A stretch of 64,000 nt of DNA from Glaciihabitans tibetensis (GTDB lineage: Bacteria > Actinomycetota > Actinomycetes > Actinomycetales > Microbacteriaceae): NCBI RefSeq assembly GCF_003003265.1, contig NZ_PVTL01000001.1, positions 62,001 through 126,000 on the forward strand. The letters are read 5' to 3'. The notes beneath the pieces are model-generated. The model did not search any database, was not told the DNA's origin, and saw nothing but the letters and a program-made list of their open reading frames with translations. Numbering within the stretch: the first letter of the stretch is position 1; the number at the start of each line of letters is the position of its first letter. Positions 7,605 to 16,194 of this stretch are shown piece after piece. Made by a program: the position numbers and the translations under genes.

Positions 7605-7612
7605 GTGGTTCA
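7597..7612. promoter_or_regulatory. Operator-like palindrome over the ArsR start
   Basis: TGAACCA at 7597-7603 and TGGTTCA at 7606-7612 form a perfect 7-bp inverted repeat with a 2-base spacer. It covers the ArsR start codon. AACC/GGTT half-sites fit what I recall for this ArsR subgroup. Confidence 0.55.
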
Positions 7613-7783
7613 CTATTGCACCCTCCGTCATCAAGATCAAGGGTCGTGCGGAATCCTCTCCCGAACCGCACGAGAACGCGACAAACAACTCACAGGTTTT
7701 GCATCGGCCCCCTATGGAGTTGGCCCAATCGCAATCGTGGACAGGGCGCATCATCCACCCGGTGCGCGGAAAGGCAGAGTCCC

Positions 7784-9214
7784 ATGACCATGTTCGGAAT
7801 CAAGGAGTCTGAGGCCGCAACGTTGGTCCACACCGTGTCCAGCGAGCCGTTGGATCGCGAAGCCACCCGTGACCGGGTGGCTCGGGCTATGTGGAGCGGC
7901 ATCATTGAGCCCGGAGATCGCACCGCCGGACTCATCGTTACCCACCTCGGCGCGGCACTGGCGTTGACTCTTGTGATCGAGGGGCGCTCGCCATCCGCAG
8001 TAATCGACGCGCTCGCGCAAACCGGCGCAGGCGACCTCGGAGAGGATGCCGGTCTCGTCGCAGACCTGGCGAAGGCGCTCGCCCGGTGGAAACCTCGCGT
8101 AGTGCCAGAAGCCACCCTGACGGCGCTTCGGCGCGCAGAGCGGGTTGGTGCGCGGCTGCTCGCACCGCAATCGCCCGACTGGCCGGGCGGCTTGGACGAT
8201 CTTGGTTTTCATGCGCCGCTCGCGTTGTGGTGCCGGGGAGCGGATGGCGCGCTCGGAGCGCTGGCAAACTCCATAGCGCTCGTGGGGGCGCGCGCCGCGA
8301 CGGGCTACGGCGAGCACGTGACAATGGAGGCATCGGCTGGGCTCGTGGACCGCGGCTACGCGATCGTGTCCGGTGCTGCGTACGGAATCGATGGGATGGC
8401 CCATCGGGCGGCTCTTGCCAGTCACGGGGTGACCGTGGCATTCCTGGCGGGGGGCGTCGACCGCTTCTACCCGAGCGGACACGACACCTTGCTGACCCGA
8501 ATCGCTGAGTCCGGGGCGGTGATCTCTGAGCTTCCTTGTGGGGAGCCCCCTACGAAGTGGCGATTCCTCCAGCGCAATCGTCTGATCGCGGCCGCCAGCA
8601 GGGCCACCGTAGTCATGGAGGCAGGGTGGCGTTCAGGCTCGCTGAACACTGCCGGCCATGCCGCGGCCCTGGCTCGCCCGCTGGGCGCCGTTCCCGGACC
8701 GGTGACGAGCGCGGCCTCCGCCGGGTGTCATCGGCTTATCCGCGAGTTCGACGCAGTGTGCGTAACCAACCCCGACGAGATGGCCGAACTCGCCCCGCTG
8801 ACCTTCGATGAACTAAAGCCCGGCAGATTCGACCTCGATGGCAGCTCGAGCCCGGCCAATAGTGCGGAAGCGGAAGCGGAAGCGGAAGCGGCAGCGAGAT
8901 CGGGATCGGGAACGGCAGCGGAAGCAGCAGCGGCAGCCGGATCGGGAACGGAAGCGGAAGCAGCAGCCGGATCGGGAACGAACCGTGTGGACCCTCGGCC
9001 GAGTCGTCCGGTATCCCTCGGCGACCGGCCGCCGGTGCAACTGCGGGTGCTCGACGCGCTGAGTGCGCGTTCGCCGCGGACCGTCGTGGACGTGGCCGCA
9101 CGCTGCGGTCTGTCGGTCGCTACCGTGCAAGCGACTCTGGGCCTGTTACAACTGGAACAGAAGGTGATCGAGCGCGAAACGGGATGGGCCGTTGTGCCGC
9201 GGGGCCGCGAATAG
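7784..9214 (+). CDS. dprA: DNA-processing protein DprA
   Basis: Loads RecA onto incoming single-stranded DNA. Start at ATG 7784, with GGAAAGG nine bases upstream, gives 476 residues. The Rossmann core carries ALVGARAATGYG, SGAAYGIDGMAH, FLAGGVDRFYP and the long SELPCGEPP...RNRLIAAASR block ending in GSLNTAGHAA. A low-complexity Ala/Glu then Gly/Ser/Thr linker (about residues 360-400) joins it to a C-terminal winged helix (VQLRVLDALS to the end, with VDVAARCGLSVATVQATL). The linker is a slipped hexanucleotide/trinucleotide repeat and makes the protein longer than usual. An ArsR/SRPBCC pair separates it from comM. Confidence 0.95.
   Translation: MTMFGIKESEAATLVHTVSSEPLDREATRDRVARAMWSGIIEPGDRTAGLIVTHLGAALALTLVIEGRSPSAVIDALAQTGAGDLGEDAGLVADLAKALARWKPRVVPEATLTALRRAERVGARLLAPQSPDWPGGLDDLGFHAPLALWCRGADGALGALANSIALVGARAATGYGEHVTMEASAGLVDRGYAIVSGAAYGIDGMAHRAALASHGVTVAFLAGGVDRFYPSGHDTLLTRIAESGAVISELPCGEPPTKWRFLQRNRLIAAASRATVVMEAGWRSGSLNTAGHAAALARPLGAVPGPVTSAASAGCHRLIREFDAVCVTNPDEMAELAPLTFDELKPGRFDLDGSSSPANSAEAEAEAEAAARSGSGTAAEAAAAAGSGTEAEAAAGSGTNRVDPRPSRPVSLGDRPPVQLRVLDALSARSPRTVVDVAARCGLSVATVQATLGLLQLEQKVIERETGWAVVPRGRE
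8862..8980 (+). repeat. In-frame simple repeat in the dprA linker
   Basis: Runs of GCGGAA and GCAGCG hexamers alternating with GATCGGGAACG blocks; encodes AEAEAEAE-type and GSGT-type stretches. The reading frame is kept. Confidence 0.85.
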
Positions 9215-9359
9215 TCGCCGCCTCACGGCGGTGGGCGTGTCGACGAATATAAATCAGCTTCGACGATAGGCTGACTTGTGCTCATTTACTAAGTGATGCG
9301 CACCCCCTTCCTGACGCATGATTTACATGTGCGGGCATCCCCAGCAAGAGGAGCCATCG

Positions 9360-10472
9360 GTGTCGAGACACACTCGCGGAACCGGGCGCAGAATCAACTC
9401 CATTCAGGTGGCACGGGGGCTGGCCGCGCTCGCCGTGGTCGCGTTCCATGCGCTGGCGACCCAGCCCAAGTACTTCGGCGCCGACGTCCTCCCGGATTTC
9501 TTCTCGGGTGGCATGGTCGGAATCGATCTGTTTTTTGTGATCAGTGGGTTTGTGATGGTGCTGACTACCCGAGGGCGACACGGCGCCGTGCGCGAGGTGG
9601 GTGTTTTCGCGTGGAACCGCGCTTTTCGGATTTATCCGACCTATTGGGTTTACGCACTGATGCTGATCCCAGTGGTGATGTTCCTTCCTGGCTTTGTGAA
9701 CTCCTCTCAGGGCGGAAACGTTGACATCGTCGGCTCGTTACTTTTGCTTCCGGGGGAGACGCTGCCGATCCTGCTGGTCGCGTGGACGCTGACGCTCGAG
9801 CTCTGGTTTTACATCGTTTTCGCGGTCATCCTCGCCCTTCCCGAGCGATTCCTCATTCCGGCTCTAGGGGCCTGGGCTCTCGTGCTGGTGCTGCTCAACT
9901 GGAACGGACCGCAGGCGCTGCATCCGCTTCTTCAGGTTCCCGCGAACTCCATGGCCATCGAGTTCATCTTCGGCGGCGTGGCCGCGATCCTCTTCCGGCA
10001 CGTCAATCGCTACATCGCCATCGCCGCAGGCGCGTTAGGTGTCGCTGTGCTTCTGACACTCGGCACTGCCTCGATTATCGACATTTATAGCGGGCCAGAC
10101 CTCGTGCGACCGCTCACGGTCGGACTCGGGTTCGGTCTGGTGGTGCTCGGTGTGACCGCGTTTGAGCAGCATGGCGGCATTGGCGTCTTCAGCAAACTGA
10201 GGGTACTCGGCGACATGTCCTATTCGGTCTACCTCAGTCACGTCCTTGTCCTCGCTGTCACTGGGCGGGTGTGGCTGGCGATCGCTGGTCCACTGTGGAT
10301 GAATCCTCTCGTGACCGCTCTTTGGTGGGTTGCCACCCTGGTGGCCGTCCTCGGAGTCGGGTACGCGAGCTACCGCCTGATCGAACGCCCGACGCAGGCG
10401 TTTGCAAAAAAGTGGCGGCTACGGGTGTTCTCCCCGGTGGCCCCCGAGCCGAAAAGCGTGGTCCATACATAA
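9360..10472 (+). CDS. Acyltransferase 3 family membrane protein
   Basis: Integral membrane O-acyltransferase that moves an acyl group, often acetyl, onto an exported sugar or cell-surface polymer. It has about ten hydrophobic helices, the catalytic His in VVAFHAL of the first helix, and the FFVISGFVM motif of the second. The C-terminal helix ends in a basic tail. I preferred GTG 9360 (370 residues) because AGAGGAG stands just upstream; ATG 9318 is also in frame. No surface-polysaccharide genes are adjacent, so the acceptor is unknown. Confidence 0.9.
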   Translation: MSRHTRGTGRRINSIQVARGLAALAVVAFHALATQPKYFGADVLPDFFSGGMVGIDLFFVISGFVMVLTTRGRHGAVREVGVFAWNRAFRIYPTYWVYALMLIPVVMFLPGFVNSSQGGNVDIVGSLLLLPGETLPILLVAWTLTLELWFYIVFAVILALPERFLIPALGAWALVLVLLNWNGPQALHPLLQVPANSMAIEFIFGGVAAILFRHVNRYIAIAAGALGVAVLLTLGTASIIDIYSGPDLVRPLTVGLGFGLVVLGVTAFEQHGGIGVFSKLRVLGDMSYSVYLSHVLVLAVTGRVWLAIAGPLWMNPLVTALWWVATLVAVLGVGYASYRLIERPTQAFAKKWRLRVFSPVAPEPKSVVHT

Positions 10473-10605
10473 GCCAGGCGGGCGAGCCGCACACGATGGT
10501 GGGTGCGGCCGCACTTCGGCAGGTGACCACTTGCGCATCTGGCGCCGGATTCCGGGGCTGGGAACTATCTCGGCAGCACACTCGTTCTGTCAGCGCCGTG
10601 TCTTG

Positions 10606-11103
10606 TCAGCGCAATTGTTCCTGATACACGTGCGCCACACGGCGCAGGTACGTGGTTATTGCCGCTCTCTCGGTGGTGGTGAAGTCATCGAGTAGTCGAT
10701 CCACTCCCATGATGAGCGGAAGGACGTGCCCCATCGCCGCGTCGACGGAAGCCGGGGTCGGCACGACCATCACGCCGCGGCGATCGGTCGGGTGGGGTTC
10801 CCGAGTGACATGACCCACCGCCGTGAGCCGATCAACGATGATCGTTGCCGCAGCGGTCGTGACCCCCAGGCGTCGTGCGATCTGGCTGGGGCTGAGCGGC
10901 CCACTCGCGATGAGGTGCTGCATCGCGTCGAAATCCCGGCGGTTGACCGATAGCGCCGAGCTGACCTTCGATTCGAACGCGGAGGTGAGCTGAAGTACTT
11001 CCCGCAAGAGTTTGCTGGCCTCGCGGACCTCAATCTGCGGCGGGCCGGAAACCGCGAGGACCGCGCTGGTCGGCTCCGCGTCATCCACCGTGAAAGGTTG
11101 CAT
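10606..11103 (-). CDS. MarR-family regulator
   Basis: A 165-residue MarR/SlyA-type winged-helix regulator. The helix-turn-helix is in SPSQIARRLGVTTAAATIIVDRL, followed by the wing REPHPTDRRGVMV, the usual D-R-R wing pattern. Start at ATG 11103 with TAGGATGG upstream; an upstream ATG at 11112 or 11148 is possible. It is divergent from the MMPL exporter with a 68-base gap, so it very probably represses that gene. The stop lies in the second of two 15-bp near-repeats sharing GTCAGCGC (10586-10615). Confidence 0.9.
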   Translation of the reverse strand: MQPFTVDDAEPTSAVLAVSGPPQIEVREASKLLREVLQLTSAFESKVSSALSVNRRDFDAMQHLIASGPLSPSQIARRLGVTTAAATIIVDRLTAVGHVTREPHPTDRRGVMVVPTPASVDAAMGHVLPLIMGVDRLLDDFTTTERAAITTYLRRVAHVYQEQLR

Positions 11104-11171
11104 AAGCACCATCCTACGAATAAAGTCTCTAATTGAACTGATAGTCAAATCATTTAGCTAAAAGGGACGTT
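11104..11171. promoter_or_regulatory. Divergent MarR/MMPL control region
   Basis: AT-rich for this genome. It contains TTGAAC at 11133-11138 and an imperfect inverted repeat ATTGA (11132-11136) / TCAAAT (11145-11150), a plausible MarR operator. AAAAGGGA at 11159-11166 is the ribosome site of the exporter. Confidence 0.45.
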
Positions 11172-13217
11172 ATGCGACGCCTGACAGATTTTCTCACCGG
11201 TCGAGCCACATCGTGGATCGTGCTCGTGGTGACACTCCTCGCGGCCGGGGCGGTATTTGCACTCGGTTCCGGCACCGACTCCGAAACCGGCCCGGGAGCG
11301 GGCTTGCCGGACAGCGCCGAATCTGTGCGGGTGAGCCAAGCGCAGGAAGGCCTGCCGAGCGCCGACTCGACCTCCGCCATCCTCGTGTACAGCAACGGGG
11401 GCGACGAGCTGTCTGCACCCGAGCTGACCGCCATCACGGCAGCCTCGGCAAATCTTGCGGGGCTGTCGAGTGAGGGTTTCGTGCCTCCGCCCACGGTTTC
11501 CGACGATGGATCCACGGCGCTCGTGATTGTTCCTCTCGATGTGGAGGAGGATGTCGCGATTCAAACCGAGCGTGCCGACGAGCTCCGGGCGCTCGCCAAC
11601 ACGGATCTGCCGAACGGGCTGAGCGCCTTGCTGACCGGGCCGGAGGGCTTCACCGTCGACATCACCGCGGTTTTCGCCGGCGCCGATTTCACCCTCCTCC
11701 TGACCACGGTCATCGTGGTTGCAATCCTGCTCATCGTCACCTACCGCAGCCCCTGGCTCTGGCTGGTCCCCCTGATCGTGATCGGGATCGCAGACGGCAT
11801 CGCCGGTATCGTGGCGACGCGGGTTGCGGCGGCAATAGGGATCACCCTGGACGCGTCGACGACCGGGATTCTCTCGGTGCTCGTGTTCGGCGCGGGAACC
11901 AACTACGCCCTCCTGCTCATCGCCCGGTATCGGGACGAACTTCGCACCCATGAAGACCGCCGGGCGGCCATGTCGACTGCTCTTCGCGGTGCGGGTCCCG
12001 CCGTTTTGGCGAGCGGCAGCACCGTCGTCCTGAGTTTGCTGACGCTCCTGTTCGCGCAGCTGACGGGAAACCGGGCGCTCGGCATAGCGTGCGCCACCGG
12101 GATTGTCATCGCGATGCTGTTCGCGCTCGTTGTCCTTCCCGCCGCACTGGTGCTTTTTGGCCGTGGCTTGTTCTGGCCATACATCCCGCGATTCGGTTCA
12201 GCGGACCCGTCGGCCAAGGGAGTCTGGGCGCGGCTCGGAGCCCGGGTAGCTCGGCGGCCCCTTGCGGTCGCCGCCATCGGAGTGATGATCCTGGGCGGGC
12301 TGTCGGTGGGAGTAACGCAGCTTCGCACCGGTCTCGCGCAAACCGAGGTGTTCATCTCGGAACCCGAGTCAGTACGAGGGCAGAATCTGATTGCGGAGTC
12401 TTTCGCCGCGGGCAGTGGCTCGCCCACCACGGTGATCGTCAATTCGGCATTCGCCGATGAGGCGGTGGATGTCGCGTCCGCCGTCCCTGGAGTGGATGCT
12501 GCAACTATTGGCGAGAGCGACGGGACGATCACCGAGATTAGCGTGGTGCTGGCCGCCGCGGCCGAGACCGAGGAGGCCTTCGACACCGTGCGGGCGCTCC
12601 GCGCCGATCTCGGGGCACTCGATGGGGCAGATGCCCTGGTAGGCGGTTCCGATGCCCAGGCGCTGGATGTCTCCACCGCGACCCTTGCGGACCAGAACCT
12701 GGTGATTCCTCTGATACTCGCGCTGGTGTTCCTCGTGCTGATGATCCTGTTGCGGTCGCTGCTCGCGCCCCTGTTGCTGTTGTTCACGGTAGTCGCGTCG
12801 TACTTCGCCAGTCTCGGCCTCAGCTGGGTTCTGTTCCGTACGGTGTTCGACTTCCCCGCGATGGACACCAACGTAGTTTTGCTGAGTTTCCTGTTCTTGG
12901 TGGCGCTCGGGGTGGACTACAACATCTTCCTTGTGACGCGCGCCAACGAAGAGGCAAAGCTGGTGGGCACCCGTGCGGGCATGATCCGAGCGCTGTCCGC
13001 GACCGGTGGTGTGATCACCAGTGCGGGGATCCTGCTCGCGGCGGTATTTGCGGTGCTCGGCGTGCTCCCGCTGATTACCCTGACCCAAATCGGCATCATC
13101 GTTTGCGTGGGAGTTTTGCTTGACACCTTGTTGGTGCGCACGGTGATCGTCCCGGCGCTCGCCTTCATCTCGGGCGATGGATTCTGGTGGCCGCGCAAGC
13201 TGATGCCCCGCTCCTAG
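11172..13217 (+). CDS. MMPL-family RND transporter
   Basis: Proton-driven exporter of the MmpL/RND superfamily. The 681 residues comprise two halves, each with one N-terminal helix, an extracytoplasmic domain and a five-helix bundle. Visible are the GxxxD-Y type signatures GAGTNYALLLIARYRDE (first half) and ALGVDYNIFLVTRANEE (second half). Cargo may be a lipid or a drug. It is divergent from a MarR regulator, the usual arrangement for inducible efflux. Start ATG 11172 has a good AAAAGGGA site. The product ends in a short tail (WPRKLMPRS). Confidence 0.95.
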   Translation: MRRLTDFLTGRATSWIVLVVTLLAAGAVFALGSGTDSETGPGAGLPDSAESVRVSQAQEGLPSADSTSAILVYSNGGDELSAPELTAITAASANLAGLSSEGFVPPPTVSDDGSTALVIVPLDVEEDVAIQTERADELRALANTDLPNGLSALLTGPEGFTVDITAVFAGADFTLLLTTVIVVAILLIVTYRSPWLWLVPLIVIGIADGIAGIVATRVAAAIGITLDASTTGILSVLVFGAGTNYALLLIARYRDELRTHEDRRAAMSTALRGAGPAVLASGSTVVLSLLTLLFAQLTGNRALGIACATGIVIAMLFALVVLPAALVLFGRGLFWPYIPRFGSADPSAKGVWARLGARVARRPLAVAAIGVMILGGLSVGVTQLRTGLAQTEVFISEPESVRGQNLIAESFAAGSGSPTTVIVNSAFADEAVDVASAVPGVDAATIGESDGTITEISVVLAAAAETEEAFDTVRALRADLGALDGADALVGGSDAQALDVSTATLADQNLVIPLILALVFLVLMILLRSLLAPLLLLFTVVASYFASLGLSWVLFRTVFDFPAMDTNVVLLSFLFLVALGVDYNIFLVTRANEEAKLVGTRAGMIRALSATGGVITSAGILLAAVFAVLGVLPLITLTQIGIIVCVGVLLDTLLVRTVIVPALAFISGDGFWWPRKLMPRS

Positions 13218-13323
13218 TGCCGGCCAGAAGTTCCGCCAGGTCGCTCGGCCAGTCGGTCCGCCCGAGGCGGCAGAACGACGTCGGCCACCGGAACCTGGAC
13301 TTCTCGGTGTCGGGCGCGGCCCT

Positions 13324-13329
13324 TAGGCT
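13324..13329 (+). promoter_or_regulatory. -10 box (TAGGCT) six bases before GTG
   Basis: Six bases to the GTG start at 13336; no ribosome site. Leaderless promoter pattern. Confidence 0.5.
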
Positions 13330-13335
13330 GGGCGC

Positions 13336-14256
13336 GTGACCCAACTTGGACAGTATCCTGCCGCCGCGCATGTCATTGCGCACATTAGTGACACCCACTT
13401 TCTCGCTCGCTCAGCACCCCTGTTCGGCTCGGTCGACACAGACGAGAACCTCGCGCAGGCGCTGAAGCAACTCGAACGATCCGGCATCCGTCCGGAGGCC
13501 CTGGTCTTCACGGGGGATCTTGCGGACCTGGGGGAGCCGGATGCCTACACTCGGCTGCGTGGCATCGTCGAACCGGTTGCGGAGCGACTTGGCGCCCGCG
13601 TGGTCTGGGTGATGGGCAATCATGACGAGCGGCCGCAATACTCTGAGCTGCTTTTTGACGCCGCGCCCACTGAAGCGCCGCAGGACCGTGTCTACGACCT
13701 CGATGGACTTCGGTTGATCTCCTTCGACAGCACGGTGCCCGGCTATCACCACGGGGAGCTGACCGACGGGCAGCTGGAATGGCTGGCGGACCTGCTCGCG
13801 ACGCCGGCACCGCACGGCACCATCCTCGCCATGCACCACCCACCGATTCCCACCCCGCTGCTCTGGGCGATGGAAATGCTTGAGCTTCGCGGGCAGGACC
13901 GGCTGGCCGCGGTGATTTCCGGCACCGATGTGAGGGGAATCCTGGCCGGGCACCTGCACTACTCCACGCACAGTACCTTCGCCGGGGTGCCGGTTTCAGT
14001 GGCCGCGGCGACCTGTTACACGCTCGATCTCACGGCGCAGGACCGTCTTCTGTCTGGGGTGGACGCGGGCCAGTCGATCAATATCGTGCACGTGTACGAG
14101 GACCAGATAGTGCACTCCATAGTTCCGGTGGGGGACACCACGGAGGTCACCGGATTCTCCTCCGAGCACCGCGCAACCATCGAGGCGATGACTCCCGAGC
14201 AGCGGTTGGAGATGTTCTCCAACAAGCAGTCCAAGTTCAACCTGGGCGACGCTTAG
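13336..14256 (+). CDS. Calcineurin-like phosphodiesterase
   Basis: Dinuclear-metal phosphoesterase related to the 3',5'-cyclic nucleotide phosphodiesterase CpdA group. All motifs are present in 306 residues: D19 and H21 (HISDTH), GD at 60-61 (FTGDLAD), GNHD at 94-97, H at 167-168 (MHHPP) and GHLH at 205-208. The C-terminal ~60 residues form a family-type cap helix (ATIEAMTPEQRLEMF). The GTG start is preceded by a TAGGCT box and lacks a ribosome site. The last five codons including the stop are the first part of an 87-bp repeat. Confidence 0.92.
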   Translation: MTQLGQYPAAAHVIAHISDTHFLARSAPLFGSVDTDENLAQALKQLERSGIRPEALVFTGDLADLGEPDAYTRLRGIVEPVAERLGARVVWVMGNHDERPQYSELLFDAAPTEAPQDRVYDLDGLRLISFDSTVPGYHHGELTDGQLEWLADLLATPAPHGTILAMHHPPIPTPLLWAMEMLELRGQDRLAAVISGTDVRGILAGHLHYSTHSTFAGVPVSVAAATCYTLDLTAQDRLLSGVDAGQSINIVHVYEDQIVHSIVPVGDTTEVTGFSSEHRATIEAMTPEQRLEMFSNKQSKFNLGDA

Positions 14257-14540
14257 TCGGCAGTGACAGTGACAGCGGTAGCGACAGCGATAGCGGTAGC
14301 GACAGCTGCGTTATTGGTGCGAGCGGTGCTGGGCGACGCTTAGTCGGCAGTGACAGTGACAGCGGTAGCGACAGCGATAGCGGTAGCGACAGCTGCGTTA
14401 TTGGTGCGAGCGGTGCTGGGCGACGCTTAGTCGGCAGTGACAGTGACAGCGGTAGCGACAGCGATAGCGGTAGCGACAGCTGCGTTATTGGTGCGAGCGG
14501 TGCTGGGCGACGCGTAGTCGACAGCGATCGCGACGGCAAC
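14242..14540. repeat. 87-bp tandem repeat, three perfect copies, at the phosphodiesterase 3' end
   Basis: Identical units at 14242-14328, 14329-14415 and 14416-14502, then a decayed fourth. Each unit starts with the codons for Leu-Gly-Asp-Ala and TAG, so the gene's end is copied three times. Inside each unit are nested six-base variants of GACAGCGGTAGC. The perfect identity indicates recent amplification. Confidence 0.97.
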
Positions 14541-14605
14541 AGAACCGGCGATTGCTGTGGTTTAGGTGCGCACGCTGCTGGGCTGCTGGTGCGCGCGTTA
14601 CGGAC

Positions 14606-15184
14606 CTACGGGTGTGCGCGCTCGCCCTTGGCTGCCTTCATTGCTGTTTCTTCGATTCTTCGGGCGCGCGTAGTTGGGGTTTTCGCTGCTGCGATCCACT
14701 CAAGGATGCCGCGTCGCACTGACCGCGGGAACTCGTCGAAGGCTGTGCTTGCGCCCGGATGGCGAGCGAACTCGCCGGTCAGATCAGGCGGTAGTTCAAG
14801 GTTGTTGATCGAATCGAGCTTTTCCCAGCTCCCGTCAGCTTGCGCAGTGGTGACTGCTACCTGTCCCGCCGGGCGCATCTGGCCCGACTCGGCCAAACGC
14901 TGCACCCGCTCTTTGTTGGTGCGGGACCAACCGGAACCTGGCCTCCGTGGGGTGAACCAGAGCATCGTCCGCTCGTTATCCAGACGAATCTGGCGGGAGT
15001 CGACCCAACCGAAGCACAACGCCTGCTCGACCATTTTCGCGTAGCCAATCGCGGGACGGCCAGTGGATGCGCGCCACGACACAACAAAGAGCCCCGACGC
15101 GGTTGCGTGGTTGTTCTCCAACCAGTCGCGCCATTGGTTCTCGTGTTCGAAGTGTCTGCGTGGTGCGTCATCCGGGAAGGGCAT
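14606..15184 (-). CDS. YdeI/OmpD-associated family protein
   Basis: A 192-residue cytoplasmic protein of the YdeI/OmdA-associated family. The conserved front part reads FVVSWRASTGRPAIGYAKMVEQALCFGWVDS, then FTPRRPGSGWSRTNKERVQRL; the C-terminal OmdA-like section has FDEFPRSVRRGILEWIAAAKTPTTRARRI. A role in protection against peptides has been suggested for relatives, but the biochemical activity is unknown. The start ATG at 15184 lies next to the array described at 15266. The stop region shows weak ~22-bp repetition. Confidence 0.88.
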   Translation of the reverse strand: MPFPDDAPRRHFEHENQWRDWLENNHATASGLFVVSWRASTGRPAIGYAKMVEQALCFGWVDSRQIRLDNERTMLWFTPRRPGSGWSRTNKERVQRLAESGQMRPAGQVAVTTAQADGSWEKLDSINNLELPPDLTGEFARHPGASTAFDEFPRSVRRGILEWIAAAKTPTTRARRIEETAMKAAKGERAHP

Positions 15185-15265
15185 GAGGCCACGGTAGGGG
15201 GCGGATATTCAGCGCGGAACCCCTTACGCAACCCCGCTGCCAATCAGCAGCGACGTTGGGCGCGG

Positions 15266-15423
15266 GCAATAACTGGTCACCTCCGCAAGATCTGGTCATC
15301 TGCCGCAAGATCTGGTCACCTACAGCAAGGTCCGGTCACCTACTGCCGATCTGGTTACCTACCGTAAGATCTGGTTACCTATCGCAAGATCTGGTCGGCT
15401 CTTGCCTGAGCTAGTCAACTCGA
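15266..15423. repeat. 20-bp tandem array at the XRE gene 3' end
   Basis: Eight units of 19-20 bp with consensus GCAAGATCTGGTCACCTAYC, beginning 15266, 15285, 15305, 15325, 15345, 15364, 15384 and 15404. The last unit contains the reverse-strand stop of the XRE gene (15415-15417). Most units keep GGTCACC or GGTTACC, giving reverse TGA or TAA. There are no unique spacers, so this is not CRISPR. Confidence 0.92.
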
Positions 15424-15633
15424 GGCCGGCGGGAGCGGATCGTCGGGCGGCGTGAATATCGCTTCAATGGGGAGTGAGAAAAGCCGCGCGATACGAAACG
15501 CGAGGGGCAGCGCGGGATCGTACTTTCCCGTTTCGAGGGCGTTGACGGTCTGGCGCGATACTCCGAGCCGATCGGCGAGGGCGCCCTGTGTCAACCCTTC
15601 ACGTTCCCGCAGGTGCTTCAGATCGTTCTTCAT
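15415..15633 (-). CDS. XRE-family helix-turn-helix regulator
   Basis: A 72-residue Cro/CI-type DNA-binding protein. Helix-turn-helix: LREREGLTQGALADRLGVSRQTVNALETGKYDPALPL..., followed by AFRIARLFSLPIEAIFTPPD, the ending typical of small YozG-like regulators. ATG 15633 overlaps the upstream membrane gene by 4 bp. The partner is a four-helix membrane protein, a common actinobacterial pairing. The last two residues and the stop lie in a repeat unit. Confidence 0.93.
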   Translation of the reverse strand: MKNDLKHLREREGLTQGALADRLGVSRQTVNALETGKYDPALPLAFRIARLFSLPIEAIFTPPDDPLPPASS

Positions 15634-16046
15634 CGCGCCCGCGATACCGTGCTCGTCACAAGCCAACCCAGCATGCCCGCGCCGTAGATGATCCAGCCGT
15701 CGCCCGTCAGACCCAGTCCTGCGATTTCCAGGAACGCAACAGTGACAGCTGCCAGCATCGCTACGCAGAAGCCCACCGCGAGCCCCTGGAGCAGAAGGAA
15801 TCGCTGATAATCGTCGATCCGACGGATGTGTCGCAGAATCGCGACGACCACCCACAGCAGCGGGACTACGGGCAGGATTGCCCAGACGAACCGCCACGGG
15901 CTTTCGCCATCCAGATCGCCCCAGAGGAGGACCGCGGTAAGCACCACCGCGTACCCGATCATGCCGGGCCAGAACTCGCGGTGGTATGCCCGCGCAATGG
16001 TCCTGTCGCCCGTACTTGCGTCCGTCTTGTCAAGGTTGCTTGTCAT
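15630..16046 (-). CDS. Four-helix membrane protein paired with XRE regulator
   Basis: A 138-residue integral membrane protein with helices at about 26-43, 52-72, 84-108 and 117-134, and a conserved RRIDDYQRFLLLQGLA loop between helices 2 and 3. No enzymatic motif. It is first in an operon with the XRE regulator. A near-consensus promoter ends seven bases upstream of ATG 16046, so I chose this start over the in-frame ATG at 16052, which is too close to the -10 box. Leaderless translation is likely. Confidence 0.85.
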   Translation of the reverse strand: MTSNLDKTDASTGDRTIARAYHREFWPGMIGYAVVLTAVLLWGDLDGESPWRFVWAILPVVPLLWVVVAILRHIRRIDDYQRFLLLQGLAVGFCVAMLAAVTVAFLEIAGLGLTGDGWIIYGAGMLGWLVTSTVSRAR

Positions 16047-16052
16047 GCACAT

Positions 16053-16082
16053 ATCTTGACCGACACCTCTCGGGGTTGTCAA
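16053..16082 (-). promoter_or_regulatory. Sigma-70-type promoter of the membrane-XRE operon
   Basis: Read on the reverse strand: perfect TTGACA (16082-16077), 18-base spacer, CAAGAT (16058-16053). Transcription would start at or next to the ATG at 16046. Confidence 0.65.
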
Positions 16083-16194
16083 GCGTCCTTGTCATACTCG
16101 TTCAGACCCGTCGGGCGTGAGTCTCGAGCGGAATCAGGTTCATTGTGCGGCTCGCCTGTCTGGACTTCTCCGCACCGTGCGCAACTATGGTGAG

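Noticed and set aside
13218-13335. Reverse coding-like stretch between the MMPL and phosphodiesterase genes
   Set aside because: No start, no site and no recognisable family; composition alone explains it.
14237-14539. 100-codon reverse frame with three identical blocks
   Set aside because: It is only the reverse reading of the 87-bp repeat; low-complexity Leu/Ser/Pro content and no ribosome site.
15266-15423. CRISPR-like regular repeats
   Set aside because: Units are directly adjacent with no unique spacers, and no cas gene is near.
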